NCBI GenBank assembly: GCA_013365325.1
Contig: JABVXV010000223.1
Location: 1 to 64,000 of the forward strand
DNA: 64,000 bases
Origin: Dipetalonema caudispina
Lineage: Eukaryota; Nematoda; Chromadorea; Rhabditida; Onchocercidae
Direction: 5' to 3'
The first letter of the stretch is position 1. Each line of letters starts with the position of its first letter. Shown here piece after piece: positions 13,261 through 25,700 of the stretch. Position numbers and translations under genes: made by a program. Below the pieces are notes generated by a model. It was not told where the DNA came from and searched no databases. It worked only from the letters and a program-made list of their open reading frames with translations.

Positions 13261-16200
13261 TCAGAATCTAATCGTTGTCGTAAGTTGATATCGTAAGCAA
13301 GCTTGATGTTTTGTAATCAACAGTGCTGTTAGTAAAGCTATTCGTAATTCTGCTTTCGCATCAAAAGTCTCATTTCGACATCTGAAATAAAAAATAAAAT
13401 TATCCGATTAAATAATTTGCTAATTACTAAACTAATTATACAAGTGAACGACAATTTGTATTTTGCATCGAATGAGAATTTGTAAATTCCTGGTGTTTAC
13501 CTGTAAAAATTTGAGCAACATTTGTGCAATTGTGCGCACTTAAATTGCACAACGTTTACGTGAGCTAAGCAATCTGCACTGCTTGTTGTATTTTGTAAAT
13601 CATCGAAATCCATAAATGTCGAATGCCAACGAGTATGATTTGTAGATATCATTGAGCAATCGATCGATTTATCATTCTAAATAATCATTCACATGTAATT
13701 TCAACTCATAAACTCTTTTAAAAAGAATTATTTAATTATAGGATATCATTGAATTTCCCAATTTTCCAAACAATATGATAATGCAATTGAGAAATTTGAT
13801 ATCGTATTTATAGCATACCTGATTATGATACCTGTTCAGACATCCATGAAGTTCATTGTTACGTTCGACAGCTAATTCGTATAGCTCAGTAAAGCTAGTA
13901 TCATCTCGATCAATGCAACGATCACCGATTCGAAGTAATGTAACTGTGGATAACAATGGTACCCGATTTGCACTATTCCAAAGCATTTGACAACGGTCCA
14001 TACTTTTTTCCACCTTGTAAAAAATCAAATTTTCACAAATTATCGCATTGTTACGAAAGAATTATTGCAATTTCATAATGCTGTTATATAACTGTGCGAA
14101 AAAATAATTCCTGAAAAAGTAATTATCATACGACAATGTTGCAAAATAGCAATTATCGATTTTATTTTTTCTATCAGTGATATCTAATGTTAAGAGATAT
14201 TGTTAATTACTTTTTTTTAGTTTAATTTCTCCTTTTACGCTTACGAAAATTTTCAGTAAAATCAAAAGAAATACATACTTGTCTTCGACATCGCACATAA
14301 TTGTCGCAGAAACTTCCGTTGTATTTTCTCTGAAAGTAAAGCAATTTTCAGAAAACCTCTCACTCTTCATCATCTTCATTTTTGCTTTTCACATACTTGA
14401 TAGAATTGAAGGTTGGCAAACTTTGCCAAATCGTTACCTGGAAATGCTTCAGATTCTTTCCTTGTATTTTCCAAGCTTGATATTCTTCAATACCTTTCTT
14501 GTATTCTGCATTATTCCACTTCTCAATTTCATCTGGAAATGTATGTTCTTCATCCAATGATTGCTCACTTCCACTAACTGAAACTGTCAAGCAATGATAA
14601 AAATGATATAATTAATTGACTTGAAGCAATACTTAAAAATATTAGCATCAACTATTTTCAAAGATTGGTAAAATTAACAGAAATAAATTTCGAGAATTGA
14701 TGCCGAAAAATAGTTTTAATTACCATCATCATTTTCTCTGCCTCATCTTTTTCCTTCTTAAATTATCATATATTTACTTGTTATATTTTGCAATATTTGA
14801 TAATTGCTATCAATTTTATCAGTTTTATGGCCATCATATGATGCGGTGGTATGCCTTTGAAACATTGAATTTTGTGTTTCCTCGAAGAGTTTCGCTTTTA
14901 ATGCCATATACCTGAAGTTAATTAGCACAAATGTATAGAGTTAGAAATATTAATTATCACTCAGAATCATAAAAATTACAAAAAAGGAAAGAAGGATGAA
15001 AATCTTTTTCTAACAAAGAAAATTTTTTTTAGCCCAGCAAAAACTTTGATTAGCATGAAAATGAAAGAGAAAAAATTGATCAAGGCTCTTAATATTCAGT
15101 GTTAAAGATAATTATCATGATATAACTTTGTGGAACTCTCTAATAATGAATATTTTAAAGATAGAAGAACAAAGTAATTTAAAGAAAATGATACCATTGT
15201 TGAGGTGAATTTTGCAGAAAATTTTCCTCAACATTATCGCTATCTGATTGATTTGTAAAAACAATTAATGTTGAAGGACTTTCGGTACTAATTGCTTCAT
15301 TAATTGGTGCCATGGTGTTATCTGCTTGATAAATACCTTCCTGAAGAAAAAAAAGTCATTTGTTAGCAAAAATTGATTGAACTTTTGAATAATCATTTAA
15401 ATCTCGAATTATTTACTAACTTACTTTGCATTTTTTTGCAGAATCTTGAATTTCACGAAGTAATTTCTCTTTCTGTTTCGTTATGAAAGATCGCTTTACA
15501 AGTTCTTTGCATCTAAAATTGTTTATAATTGGTTTGAAATTTTTGCAAATCAAATAATTCATCTATTTATGCTTTATCTAATGAATTCATTATAAACTGT
15601 TCTGAAAGGTCACAATAATATTGTTCGATATATAAGAATGTAACAAATGAGATATATGTAAGTCATTAAATGCTTTTTAAATATTTTTAAAAGAATCAAA
15701 CCAGATGATTTAGTTTGATCAAACTTTACGACAAATAGAAATTTTAATTTTTCCAAAATTTATTTTAGTAATTCTTAATTTGATTTTCGACCATCAAATA
15801 TGTATTATAATTAGTTCAAATGTAATTTAATTTGATTATACATTCAGAACGATTAATTTTATTATTATTATCATTTTTTTCTTTCTTTTGAAAGAGTTTT
15901 TTTTTTCCACTTTTCCATTGTACAAACTTTTTTTTTAATACAATAAGTACCACTACTATTAGTTAAAACGTTTATTTAGCATTAAAATAATGCTAAACTT
16001 CACTTTTCTCTTCCGTCAGAAATAATCTTTCCAATAATTAATTCATATTTTCTGCACAAACAAAATTGAATGTTGAAGAAGAAAATCGATTATTTCATCA
16101 TATCATACTTCACAAGCGAAAAAAGAAAAATTGAATAACCTTGAAAATAAATGATTAATAATGAAAATAGGTCATCTAATACAAGATTTTGTTGAAAAAT

Positions 16201-18022
16201 TCCATCAAAAATTAATCAGATGTACAAAGAACACAACATTTGATTCATTGTAGCAATACAATTTGGTATTATTTAGGTTACTAATTTCGAAAATTTGACC
16301 TTTACGATATTAGAAACAAATAGACCACCGATTGTCAATTAAAGATATTATCGATGAAATAGACAGGTAAAAAAAAAAATTAGCTTATGAGAAATTTTAA
16401 AATATGAAATATGATTATAAATTATTTTGGTACTTTCCTTGGTAAAAAGTATTTTTCACTTATAGCAATAGCGCTATATTTTGTTATTTATGCGTAAATT
16501 ATATTTTCAAAAAAAAAAATGTATGAATTTTAAAATTTATAACTGATTATTATCATTACTACTGCAAATGAATTTTCTCAATGAAAATTAACCCATTATA
16601 GGTACTACAACATTGGCGTAATGGGCCACATTGTCGTTTGAATCTTTTACTACCTTGAAAGCATTGATTTAAACTTAGACTACCATCTTCTTCCCTCAAT
16701 TCGCTGGCTAATTGAAACAACGAATGATCGCAGTATTGTTTCTGTAACAAAATTTGCTTTTTATACAAAATTTTTTAAATCGATCATTTTTAATATTGAA
16801 AAATTATTAAAATTTGAAATGGAAAAAGAAAGAGAAAATTTTTGCAAATATTTAAAATTATATTTTAAACATAATTTCATCATTTTAATTAAAATTTACA
16901 GGAAATTGAAAAAATTGTCTGGGAATTTTTCATTATGACTACCAATTTTGACCGTAGAGGCAACTTTGATCTCATTTCATCGTTTTTCTTTAAATTTCCT
17001 TTTTTCCTTTAAATTTCCTTTTTTTCTTTAAATTTCCTTCTCCCATAACAAAATAATACATCACTGTCTAATTTCCTTTTCTAACATCATCTCTTCTTCC
17101 CTTTCCTTTCTCTCTTAAAAGTTCTTTAATTTCATTTTCTGATTGAAATTTCCTAATTTAAATTTCGGAAAAAAATTATATAATGCGCGTTTCTTTCCTG
17201 GTCAATTCCAATTTCTTGTCGAATACGAAAAGAAAAAAAAAAAAAAAAAAAAACAACAAATCAATTTATTGCCAAAATACGAAGTTTAAATAAAATTTCG
17301 AAAGAAAAAAGAAAAAGATGACAAAAAATGAGTGTAAGAAAGAACATGAAAATTTTGAATTATTATTTTAATCTAATAATAGTTATATATGGCTATTTAC
17401 TGAAGTTTGATTATTAGATTTAAATTTGATTTAATTTTATTATTGATTAATATAATTTATTTAGTCTAAAAAAAGTATAATATAGCAAAAATGAAAGGTC
17501 AAACCTGATGTTCCTTAAGTGGTAATGAACGTTGAACCATGCATAACAATAGCAAACTATTGGATTCGTGTATTAGCTGGTCCAACTATAAAGTATCAGT
17601 AATATTTACATAATTTTTTTTAGTATGAAAAATTTTCATTGTAAAGAAAATTTGATTGTAACCTTTCGATAACGATTTCTAAGAAGAAGATGACATCGTT
17701 GACCTATCGGATCATGTGATGGTAACCAATATGGTGTTAATATGCTATTTCCTAAGCAAAGTTTTTCTTGTAACTGTGAAATCATTTCACATTCACCCAA
17801 AAATTCGCAGTACGATATCGATTCATTCTGTAAAATTAAAATTTCTATCCAATAATTGTATTTTTCGAATAACATATCTGAATAGTTATTTAATTTTGAA
17901 TCGAAATAATTTATAAAAGAAAATTTTGTTATTAATAAACTTACTAAAGGAGTAAAAGCATATGTTACAGTTAGAATAGAAGTGATAAAAATGAAGCAAA
18001 TAGCATATTTCATTGTTTTCAT
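13261..18022 (-). CDS. Secreted protein with two 12-cysteine domains, unrecognised
   Basis: Exons in transcript order: 18022-17945, 17827-17663, 17585-17505, 16741-16593, 15512-15425, 15340-15195, 14911-14778, 14583-14438, 14329-14279, 14013-13819, 13676-13501, 13381-13261. They total 1530 nt, or 509 residues plus TGA. Residues 1-22 (MKTMKYAICF..TVTYA) form a signal peptide with no later membrane segment, so the product is probably secreted. Domain A runs from C33 to C186 and domain B from C337 to C498. Both follow C-x5-C-x10-C-x(20/24)-C-x24-C-x(15/13)-C-x(22/28)-C-x10-C-x5-CC-x5-C-x26-C, and in both the fourth cysteine is preceded by IG[QD]R. A linker (187-336) rich in acidic residues, N and Q joins them. 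Several N-x-S/T sites are present. The 24 cysteines suggest about twelve disulphides. I do not recognise the gene. The nematode 12-cysteine domain family DUF19/T20D4.11-like is a candidate from memory of its description, untested here. Starting at the second ATG (18013) would lose only three residues. Confidence 0.82.
15513..16592 (-). other. Intron of the 12-cysteine protein gene
   Basis: An intron of 1080 nt between the phase-2 donor AATGG|GTTAAT and acceptor TTTTAG|A. It splits domain A immediately before its eleventh cysteine. It is AT-rich with no open frame of note. Confidence 0.7.
16742..17504 (-). other. Intron of the 12-cysteine protein gene
   Basis: An intron of 763 nt containing a T/C-rich tract (see the repeat at 16988-17040) and a poly(A) run at 17230-17251. 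It holds no gene-like content. Confidence 0.7.
16988..17040. repeat. Three tandem copies of a 19-20 bp pyrimidine-rich unit
   Basis: The unit CTTTAAATTTCCTTTTTTC occurs three times in succession with small length changes in the T run. Confidence 0.85.
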
Positions 18023-18137
18023 TGGTATTGATAATAACAGTGATGATAACGATGATAGAAGAAGCTTTGCTATTAATAATATATTAACATTTTTTTTGTG
18101 ATCCAATTTAGTTGTGTTAGGTCTGAAATTAAATAAT

Positions 18138-18139
<2 letters not shown>

Positions 18140-18185
<46 letters not shown>
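18140..18185. repeat. (AT)n microsatellite
   Basis: About 20 uninterrupted AT units, just upstream of the signal-peptide exon of the 12-cysteine protein gene. Confidence 0.95.
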
Positions 18186-18186
<1 letters not shown>

Positions 18187-18700
18187 GATCAGTTGGATAT
18201 TCAGATAACGATATATATGATGGTGATGATAACAATGATAATAAGTGTTGATGATAATCAGTTATAAATTAAATCCATTTGGTAATGAGTAACGAAGAAG
18301 TATAACAGTATGTAGAAGAATGTGTGAAGACGAATGAAAGATATCAGCGATATTGCAGTTATTATCGTTGTCATCAATACCATATCACATATCCTACGAA
18401 TAAATAAAGTTAACTATGCTAATAGTTGTTGATAAGTTACTTAGGTAATAACAATAACGACTAAACTATTTAGCTATCATCACCAATTTAATGTTTGTTG
18501 TAAGAGGAGGAGCTATAATTGTATCCATTTTTTCTTTTTTGAAATCTAATTTTGACCTAGTTTTGAAAAAAAGAACCCACTTATTTTGAGTATTTTTTTA
18601 ATAGTAATTTTAAAAGTTATTATAATAATTGATATTAGTAATAGTTGATAGTAATTGTTTTTAGAGTAGAAATAGTTTGATTCAAAAATTGAAAGAGAAA

Positions 18701-18862
18701 ATGGTTAGAGCAAAAGAAAATGTTGCGAAAACTTATCTTATGAAAATCTAAGAAAATTTAAATTTACTAAAATTTCTTATAAAAAATGGTTAGAGCAGAA
18801 GAAGATGTTGCAAAAACTTATCTTATGAGAATCTAAGAAAATTTACTAAAATTTCTTGTAAA
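18701..18862. repeat. Tandem duplication, period about 85 bp
   Basis: Two copies start with ATGGTTAGAGCA at 18701 and 18786 and stay about 85-90% alike to the end of the unit. The second copy is a few bases shorter. Confidence 0.9.
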
Positions 18863-21240
18863 AAGAGCGCCTTGAACTAACTGCGAGTAAATTTCCTTCC
18901 AGCCACTTTAGCATTTACATTCTTTTGCTTTTAAATTTCATCACATATTTCGACGATTCATTTGCGAAACATTAATTAGCAATTTTTGAAATATAGCATA
19001 AAAATGAAGCTTAAATAAGCCTGGCATTTGTAATGAAAAAAAAAAAAAAACTATCATTTTCCCCTTAGTGATATATCGTCGATGGCATGAAAAAATAAGT
19101 TTACAAAGGAGCTTCAACAATTTTTGCTGTTTGCTTACTCTTTTCCAGAAGTTGAAAATCAATTCAATTTCAAAAACTTGTTTTAAAATTTCTACTTTTC
19201 TAAATCATAATTAAAACTCCTTCGAATAATCATTGTATCATCACAACCAATAGTTTGTTTTATTCCTCGGTATTTTATATGTGTTGTTGCAATCGTTCCT
19301 CAATTAATTGCCTCTAAAATTTCTATTCAAGTAAACTTTGAAATTTTTTAATTTAGAAATATTATACGTTGGAGTAACTTATTTCCTGAAAATACTGTGA
19401 ATATATACCAATTGGGATCAGCGCATTTATCCAACAACATTAAATCCACCTTTCACCTTTTGTCGATTTGATTAAAATATTGTAACGTAAAAAGGGAACG
19501 AAGCAAAAATAATTAAACGTTTTTAACATCAACAATGTTTGGAGTAATATTTTTAACCATTTAAAAGGTTATTTTTTGAAATTGTGAAAATAAATCAGTA
19601 AACGAGCGGAAATTCTAAGTGAATCAATCGGAAAATAAAGCTAAACATGAAAGTAGCCAAGAAATGTATTTTGCCCTTTTACTTTTACAAGAAGATGAAA
19701 GTTCAATCAACTATCGTTTTTTTTTTTTTTTCCTCAAAAAGAGGATATCTTCATTATCATCATCATCAGGACAAACGACATCAGACTAAAGTTTTGTGAT
19801 TGTTGAATTAATGGAATGATTAGGGAAGCTAGTAGGCCAAATTAACAATGCTTAAAATTAATTAATGCAAATAACGATGACGTAAAATCGAAATTTACAA
19901 AAGCATAGATTTATTCTATAATTTTTTTTTAAATTCTTAACATTTCCAGTCATTCCCGGGAAATAAATCCGGAAAATATCCAAAGAGCTAGTCTTCCATG
20001 AGATATACAATAGTAGTAATGAATGCATCAGAAAAGAACAAAAAATGAAAATTTGTCGCAATCTATCGATTGGTTGATTTAGTTAATTTGTTTTTATTAT
20101 TTATGAGCGATTATTATTGCGAGTGATATTTCATTTTCACTTCACATTTTTAGTTGTATTTTTAATTTTTCAAATATTTTCTTAGACTTTTTATAACTAA
20201 TACACATGCTAATCATAAATTTTTACGGATAATTATTTTTCTATCAGTCTTTTCAAATCAGTTTTTGATTGATATTCACATATTTTGGATTTGAAAAATG
20301 GATATTTTTAGTAACAGTTTAAATTTGAACTTTATTTTTAAATGAATGTTAACTTAATCTTTGAAATTATGCATAGAATTCTTGCATTGAGCGTTTCATT
20401 GTCCCACGCTTGCTACCGAAGAATCGATTTGTAATTTAAAGCATAATTGAATTTTTGAACATCCATTAAATTATTTGATTAACTCGATCGATTAAGTGAA
20501 TTTTTTTTTTTTTTTTGATTTCACAAATAAGCAAAGAATAAAACTTTGTTGAAGCTACCAATTCATCGAGTAAGGGAGTATTAAGCTACAAATTCCATTG
20601 ATTTATCACGATTGTACGGTACACAAATTTCTGGCTGGCGATAGAAACTCTATCGAAAATAATGATATGCTACGCTATCATTGGTTAAAATTTACACTAT
20701 TATTTCACAAAATGAAACCAGCTATGAAATTGAATTTTTTTTTCCCGTAAAATTAAAACAAAAAAGTCAGACAAAAAAATTAAAATGCTTAAAATTCTAG
20801 AATAATTCAGCTGTTTACCGATAGATTTATCATAAGATTAGCTGGTAAATGAAATGTAATTCAAATTTAAATTAGAATCTGTAATCAAAACTTTTGTTGA
20901 TTCAACATAAGCTCTACAATTTTTATATATTATAGCGTAGCTTGCAATAATACACAAGGCAGGAATTCATTGATAAAACATTGATATGAAAATCATACGA
21001 TGTAACAATGTGATAGTTTACTAAAAAAAAAAAAAAAAAGAAAAAAAACTCCAATCATTTTAATGATATCAGTAAACTGTTCATTTAATTTGAACTAATA
21101 TCAATGCACGTTAATCTGCGATATCATTAATGATAACAAATTTTACTTGTGAAAAATTTTCAATGCCTACAAAATTATGCAAAAAAGTTATTTATAAGTT
21201 TAAAAATTTTAAGCATCTATTATTATTGCACAATTATCGA

Positions 21241-21290
21241 CATATATATATATATATATATAATGTATAATACATATATATATATATATG
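21241..21290. repeat. (AT)n microsatellite, interrupted
   Basis: Two AT arrays are separated by a short TAATGTATAATAC spacer. Confidence 0.9.
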
Positions 21291-22346
21291 GCAAATGAAC
21301 TGTACAGGGCTCAATAATTATAACCAAATGCAACAAATATAATAATGAATTTGAAATGAACAAACTTAATTAATTACAATGTAAAGATGAAGTAGGAGAT
21401 TATGAGATTACGGTGATATTACTATAAATGGAAGCATATTTTTGAATTTATCTTGTAAAACTTCATTTAATTTCCAAAAATGAAAATATTTTTGGTTCCT
21501 TCAAAAAAAAAAAAAAAAAAAAAAAGAGAAAACAAATGAGAATATTCAGATTTATTCAAGCTAATAAGGTTACAATTTGAAGATAGAAGCAATACCTATC
21601 ACTTTATTAGTATCTTTTTTAAAATTATAGAATGGTATCAGCATTATCATACTGTACATCTATCTGCTTTACTAACGGTATCGTATTTTGTTTTAGTACC
21701 AAAAGCATAATCTCCTACCGTACACAACCGGATTGATCAACATCGTTATCATTCCAATTAATAAAACAAAAATTTCTTCTTTTTTTTTCCATCTTAGTAG
21801 TCTTATTTAACTCTAATTATTTCATATTGCTTATCATTTCAAATAATTTAAGCAATAATTACCAAAGGAAACATAATCTTTAGCTAAAGAAAAATGCAAT
21901 TATTACATTCTAAGAATCAAATGATTCGAACTGTTTTTTCCTTTGCAACATAATGGTCCTTTGGAAGCGATCGTATTGTAAAATTTTCAACACATCCGAT
22001 TAAATTTCAACAATGAGAAAAATATCCGAACCCGATATTATGTACCAAAAAAAAAAAAAAAAAGAAAAAAGTTAAAGGAAAAAAGTCATTTATTAAAGGC
22101 AAACAATTGCTGAAGTTACTTTATCGTATCATATTTACTTGTTTATCGAATTATTCAATATATTTCATGCATATCGAAATTAATAATTAACTTTGAACTT
22201 CTGTTTTTCTTTTTCCTTCTCATATTAAATAAAAATTTCTTTGTCATAGTAACTGGATCAAAATAAAAATCAATCAATACAATCTTTTAACCCTTCTTAA
22301 TTAAATTATCTGACTTAATTTGCTGTTGTTATTATTTCTCAAACAA

Positions 22347-22786
22347 TTATAAGCCTTGTACAAAAACGGGTGGATTTTTGGATAAATCCATGCGTAGCAA
22401 CATTCCCGATCTATTGGTTATCACTTCACCATGACATTGTAATGTTGATGCGGAACTATCGCTATACGCTGAATCATCCGATACCCGAGCGGTAGAAGCA
22501 GCTGAGATTGGTGCATTTGAATGACGAGCAGCAAGAAGTGAAGTTGATGTAGGCTGTGGTGGAGGAGATGGTGGTGGTGGCGGTGGTGGTGGTGGGAAAT
22601 TAGGTGGTGGCCTAAAATGAAGGGTTCCTAATTCAGGCCTAATAGTAGAAGATAGGCTAGGACTGGGTACAAATGTTACAGGTGTCATACAATTGAAATA
22701 GTATTGATTTTGCTGTGGTTGATGATAGTAATTGGATGGTGAGGTGCAGAGATCGTCGTAGCTAATTGTTGCATAATCGTATAATG
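22347..22786 (-). other. lat-1 last coding exon, cytoplasmic tail
   Basis: The exon enters in phase 1 (G+CA, Ala) and ends at TAA. It has a YDYATISYDD segment with several tyrosines, a run of nine prolines, a serine-rich stretch (SDDSAYSDSSAST) and the terminus VFVQGL. This terminus is not a classical class I PDZ ligand. Confidence 0.88.
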
Positions 22787-25700
22787 CTGAAAAATAATAA
22801 ATGTTAATAATTATAAACATAGTATACAGCAATATATAGCATAGAATATTTAAATATTTCAAAAAATTAAGCAATAATTTCTATTTGAATATTTTAAGCC
22901 ATTCCATTTACTTATTTAATCTCAAAATTTCAGCCAAAATTTTCATTAGTAAGTAAATAGTAGTAAAGTTGACTATGTAAATAAAATAATCTATCCAATT
23001 TAGTCTTCTGTATTTGCATATATACGTTGAACAAACACGTGTAACGTCAAAAAATATATATAGAAAATAAGCAAATCACAGAATTTATGCTAATGCATTT
23101 TCCATTCAAAAGAATAAAATATCAAATGGAAATTTTGATATCTGATAGATTAAAGCGTAATACGTTAGGCTTTAGATCACATGAAACATTATCACTTCAA
23201 TTAAAATCTTTATTGCGGATGTATACCTATGGTGTGATATAGCAATATTGATTAATTATTTGTTATCTAACAGATATGTATGGTTAATAAGCACTTGTAT
23301 GAAAGAAATGCAAAATTTGCGAAAGTTTAATTTTGTTGAAAAATAGTAAATTTAGCCATGGTATAGTATCATTCAAGAGTAACGAATAAAAATTTACCAT
23401 TTTGATTACATCGTTGTCGTGCCAGAAGCATTTGTACCGAATTATTGTAACGTGGATCAATTGCAGCGACCATACGTGGTGGTGGTACTGGTAATGCTGG
23501 ATATTTTTCGCTCATTGAGGGGTACTGCAAAAATATCGAAATTAAAGAAATAAAAAAACAAAAAGAAAGAAAAAAGTACCGTAATAAAAAGAAAGTGGCA
23601 TAAACATGCAAATTTCAAGTTATTACCATATGATCATCTTGATAAATTTAAAATCGAATAAATTACAAGTTTTTGTCAAATTTTAGACAAATTCGTTGTA
23701 AAAGCAGTATTATAGGCAAAAGCAAAATAATAATAATAATAATAATATGCAAAATTAAAGAGAAGAAAATTTTCAGCCATGCAAGGAAAAGACAATTGAT
23801 GCAATGATTTCTGCTAATTAATTATAAGAAATAACTGATACTTTGTAATAATTCAAATCTATCAAAAAAAAAAAAAAGGGTAATATGATGATGCATTCAT
23901 TCTGAACGGAGTAATATTCCGCAACGGTAATTTCAATTCTTCCGCTCCATAAACCGTTCCTGCGTAATAGTATCAAATGATAGATGAAAGGTATGGTTTT
24001 TGTTATCCGATAATTTCTGGCTCAAATAGCATAAATGATATTCTTGATGAATTATTCAGCAAGCAATTAGTAATGTAACTTATTTCCGATAAATGAATTA
24101 TATGAAAAAAAAAAATTATCAGTAATCAAGCAACCCATATGATTATTTGATCCCATGAAAGCATAACTAAAAAAAAATTTACATATTTATAACATAATAT
24201 CGGTAGCGCAGTTGAAGAATATTAATTCACGTGCTGGTGGATATTCTTTTGTGTATTTCTAAAGTTTGAAATTTTTATCAGAAACTAAATAAAATCTTCG
24301 AATTTACCTCAAAGCTTTAGCTTTTCCACTGATTTTCAATTTCAGATTATAAGTTGATATATGTTTTATATGTGAGTATTTATGCAAAAGAAAAAGGGAA
24401 AAGAAAGAAAGAAGAATTCGATGAATTAATGAAAGGATAAGAATAATAGCAGAAGTTTAGTTAGTTTTCAGGCATAAAAAGAAACTATTAGGAATATAAT
24501 TATCACTGATATCAATGATACTGTATCATTTATTCATCTTAACTTTATAAATGTAATTATGCAATTACTACGAGCACGGTACTATTATCTTAACTTTTAA
24601 GACAATTTTAGTTAAATTAGAACACTGTATCCACCGTATCCCCCTCGTCCTCAATTATAGTAATGATTTAATTGATAAAATTGAATTAATTATATAAATG
24701 TTGAAAAAAGTGTGTATGTGTGTATCACTATGACATTCATAATTAATGAAATAAATATTTGGAATGGACTGACAAATTAACACAAATTAAATGAATTATC
24801 TCATTGTAAAACATTTAAGAGTGAAAAATTTAGGATAAAAAAATCTGAAAAAAAAAAACAATTCCAAATTAACACTTCAATCTTTTAATTTCATATTAAA
24901 GTTTTTTTTTCCTCCTAAATGGAAATCATTTGTAAATGTGGATGGAAATAAATATAAGAAGGAAGGAAGGAAAAAGAAGAAGGATGATGATAAATGATAG
25001 ATGACTGATAAAGCATTGACGAACCTCGCCTTAAATGGATTTGTTCAACAATTAAACCAGCCCGTTGACTAGCCAACAACGGTGAATACTCATCGCTTTT
25101 GCCACCAAAATGTTTGGCAAATCTCTTCAAATTAAATGATAAAATGATATGTTACTTATAGTGATAACAAACTGATAAGATAGCCGTGCATTGTGATATG
25201 AAAAGAAGACAGATAGCTTAATATTATGTTGAGATTAATGCAACATTGCTAATTATTCAACAAAAAAGGAAGTATAGTTTGAAACAAAAACAAAAAAAAA
25301 AAAAAAACGGAAGTGCAAAATAAAATTTAAAAAAATATTTGGAATTTTCTTTCCAAATTCTTATGCTATAATAGAAATAATTAATTTTTGTATATTTAAA
25401 CATTATTTAGTGAAGAAATTGGTAGTAGTTTAATAATATATTATATTTGTAAGTATTGAAGGCATTTTTTTTTTTTTTTTTTTGGAACTGTTAAAAAATT
25501 TGAAAAAAAAGCTATGAAATAATTATAATGTAATGAAAATTTTAAATAAGAAATGCATTAATGTATATACCACAATTTTTTACGAGAACAGCGAGAATTT
25601 TTACGTATGATTTAGAGACAGATTATCTAAATGACGTTTAAATGTTTACGCTTAAACTTTGAAAAAAGACAAAACAAAAGAGAAAACGAAAGGTTAGTGT

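Larger units (their letters stand above)
18023..22346. other. Intergenic region, no gene seen
   Basis: This region lies between the 5' end of the 12-cysteine protein gene and the 3' end of lat-1, both on the - strand. It holds AT dinucleotide arrays, an 85-bp tandem duplication, and poly(A)/poly(T) runs at 19034, 19718, 20500, 21022, 21502 and 22047. The - strand hexamer AATAAA at 22094-22089 is a possible poly(A) signal for lat-1, about 250 nt after the stop. Confidence 0.55.

Noticed and set aside
24595..24655. GC-richer patch that could encode a short alternative lat-1 terminus (GRGGYGGYSVLI in the phase of the 25025 donor)
   Set aside because: The acceptor (TAATTGAG) is poor and the peptide is very short, so it was not listed as a feature.
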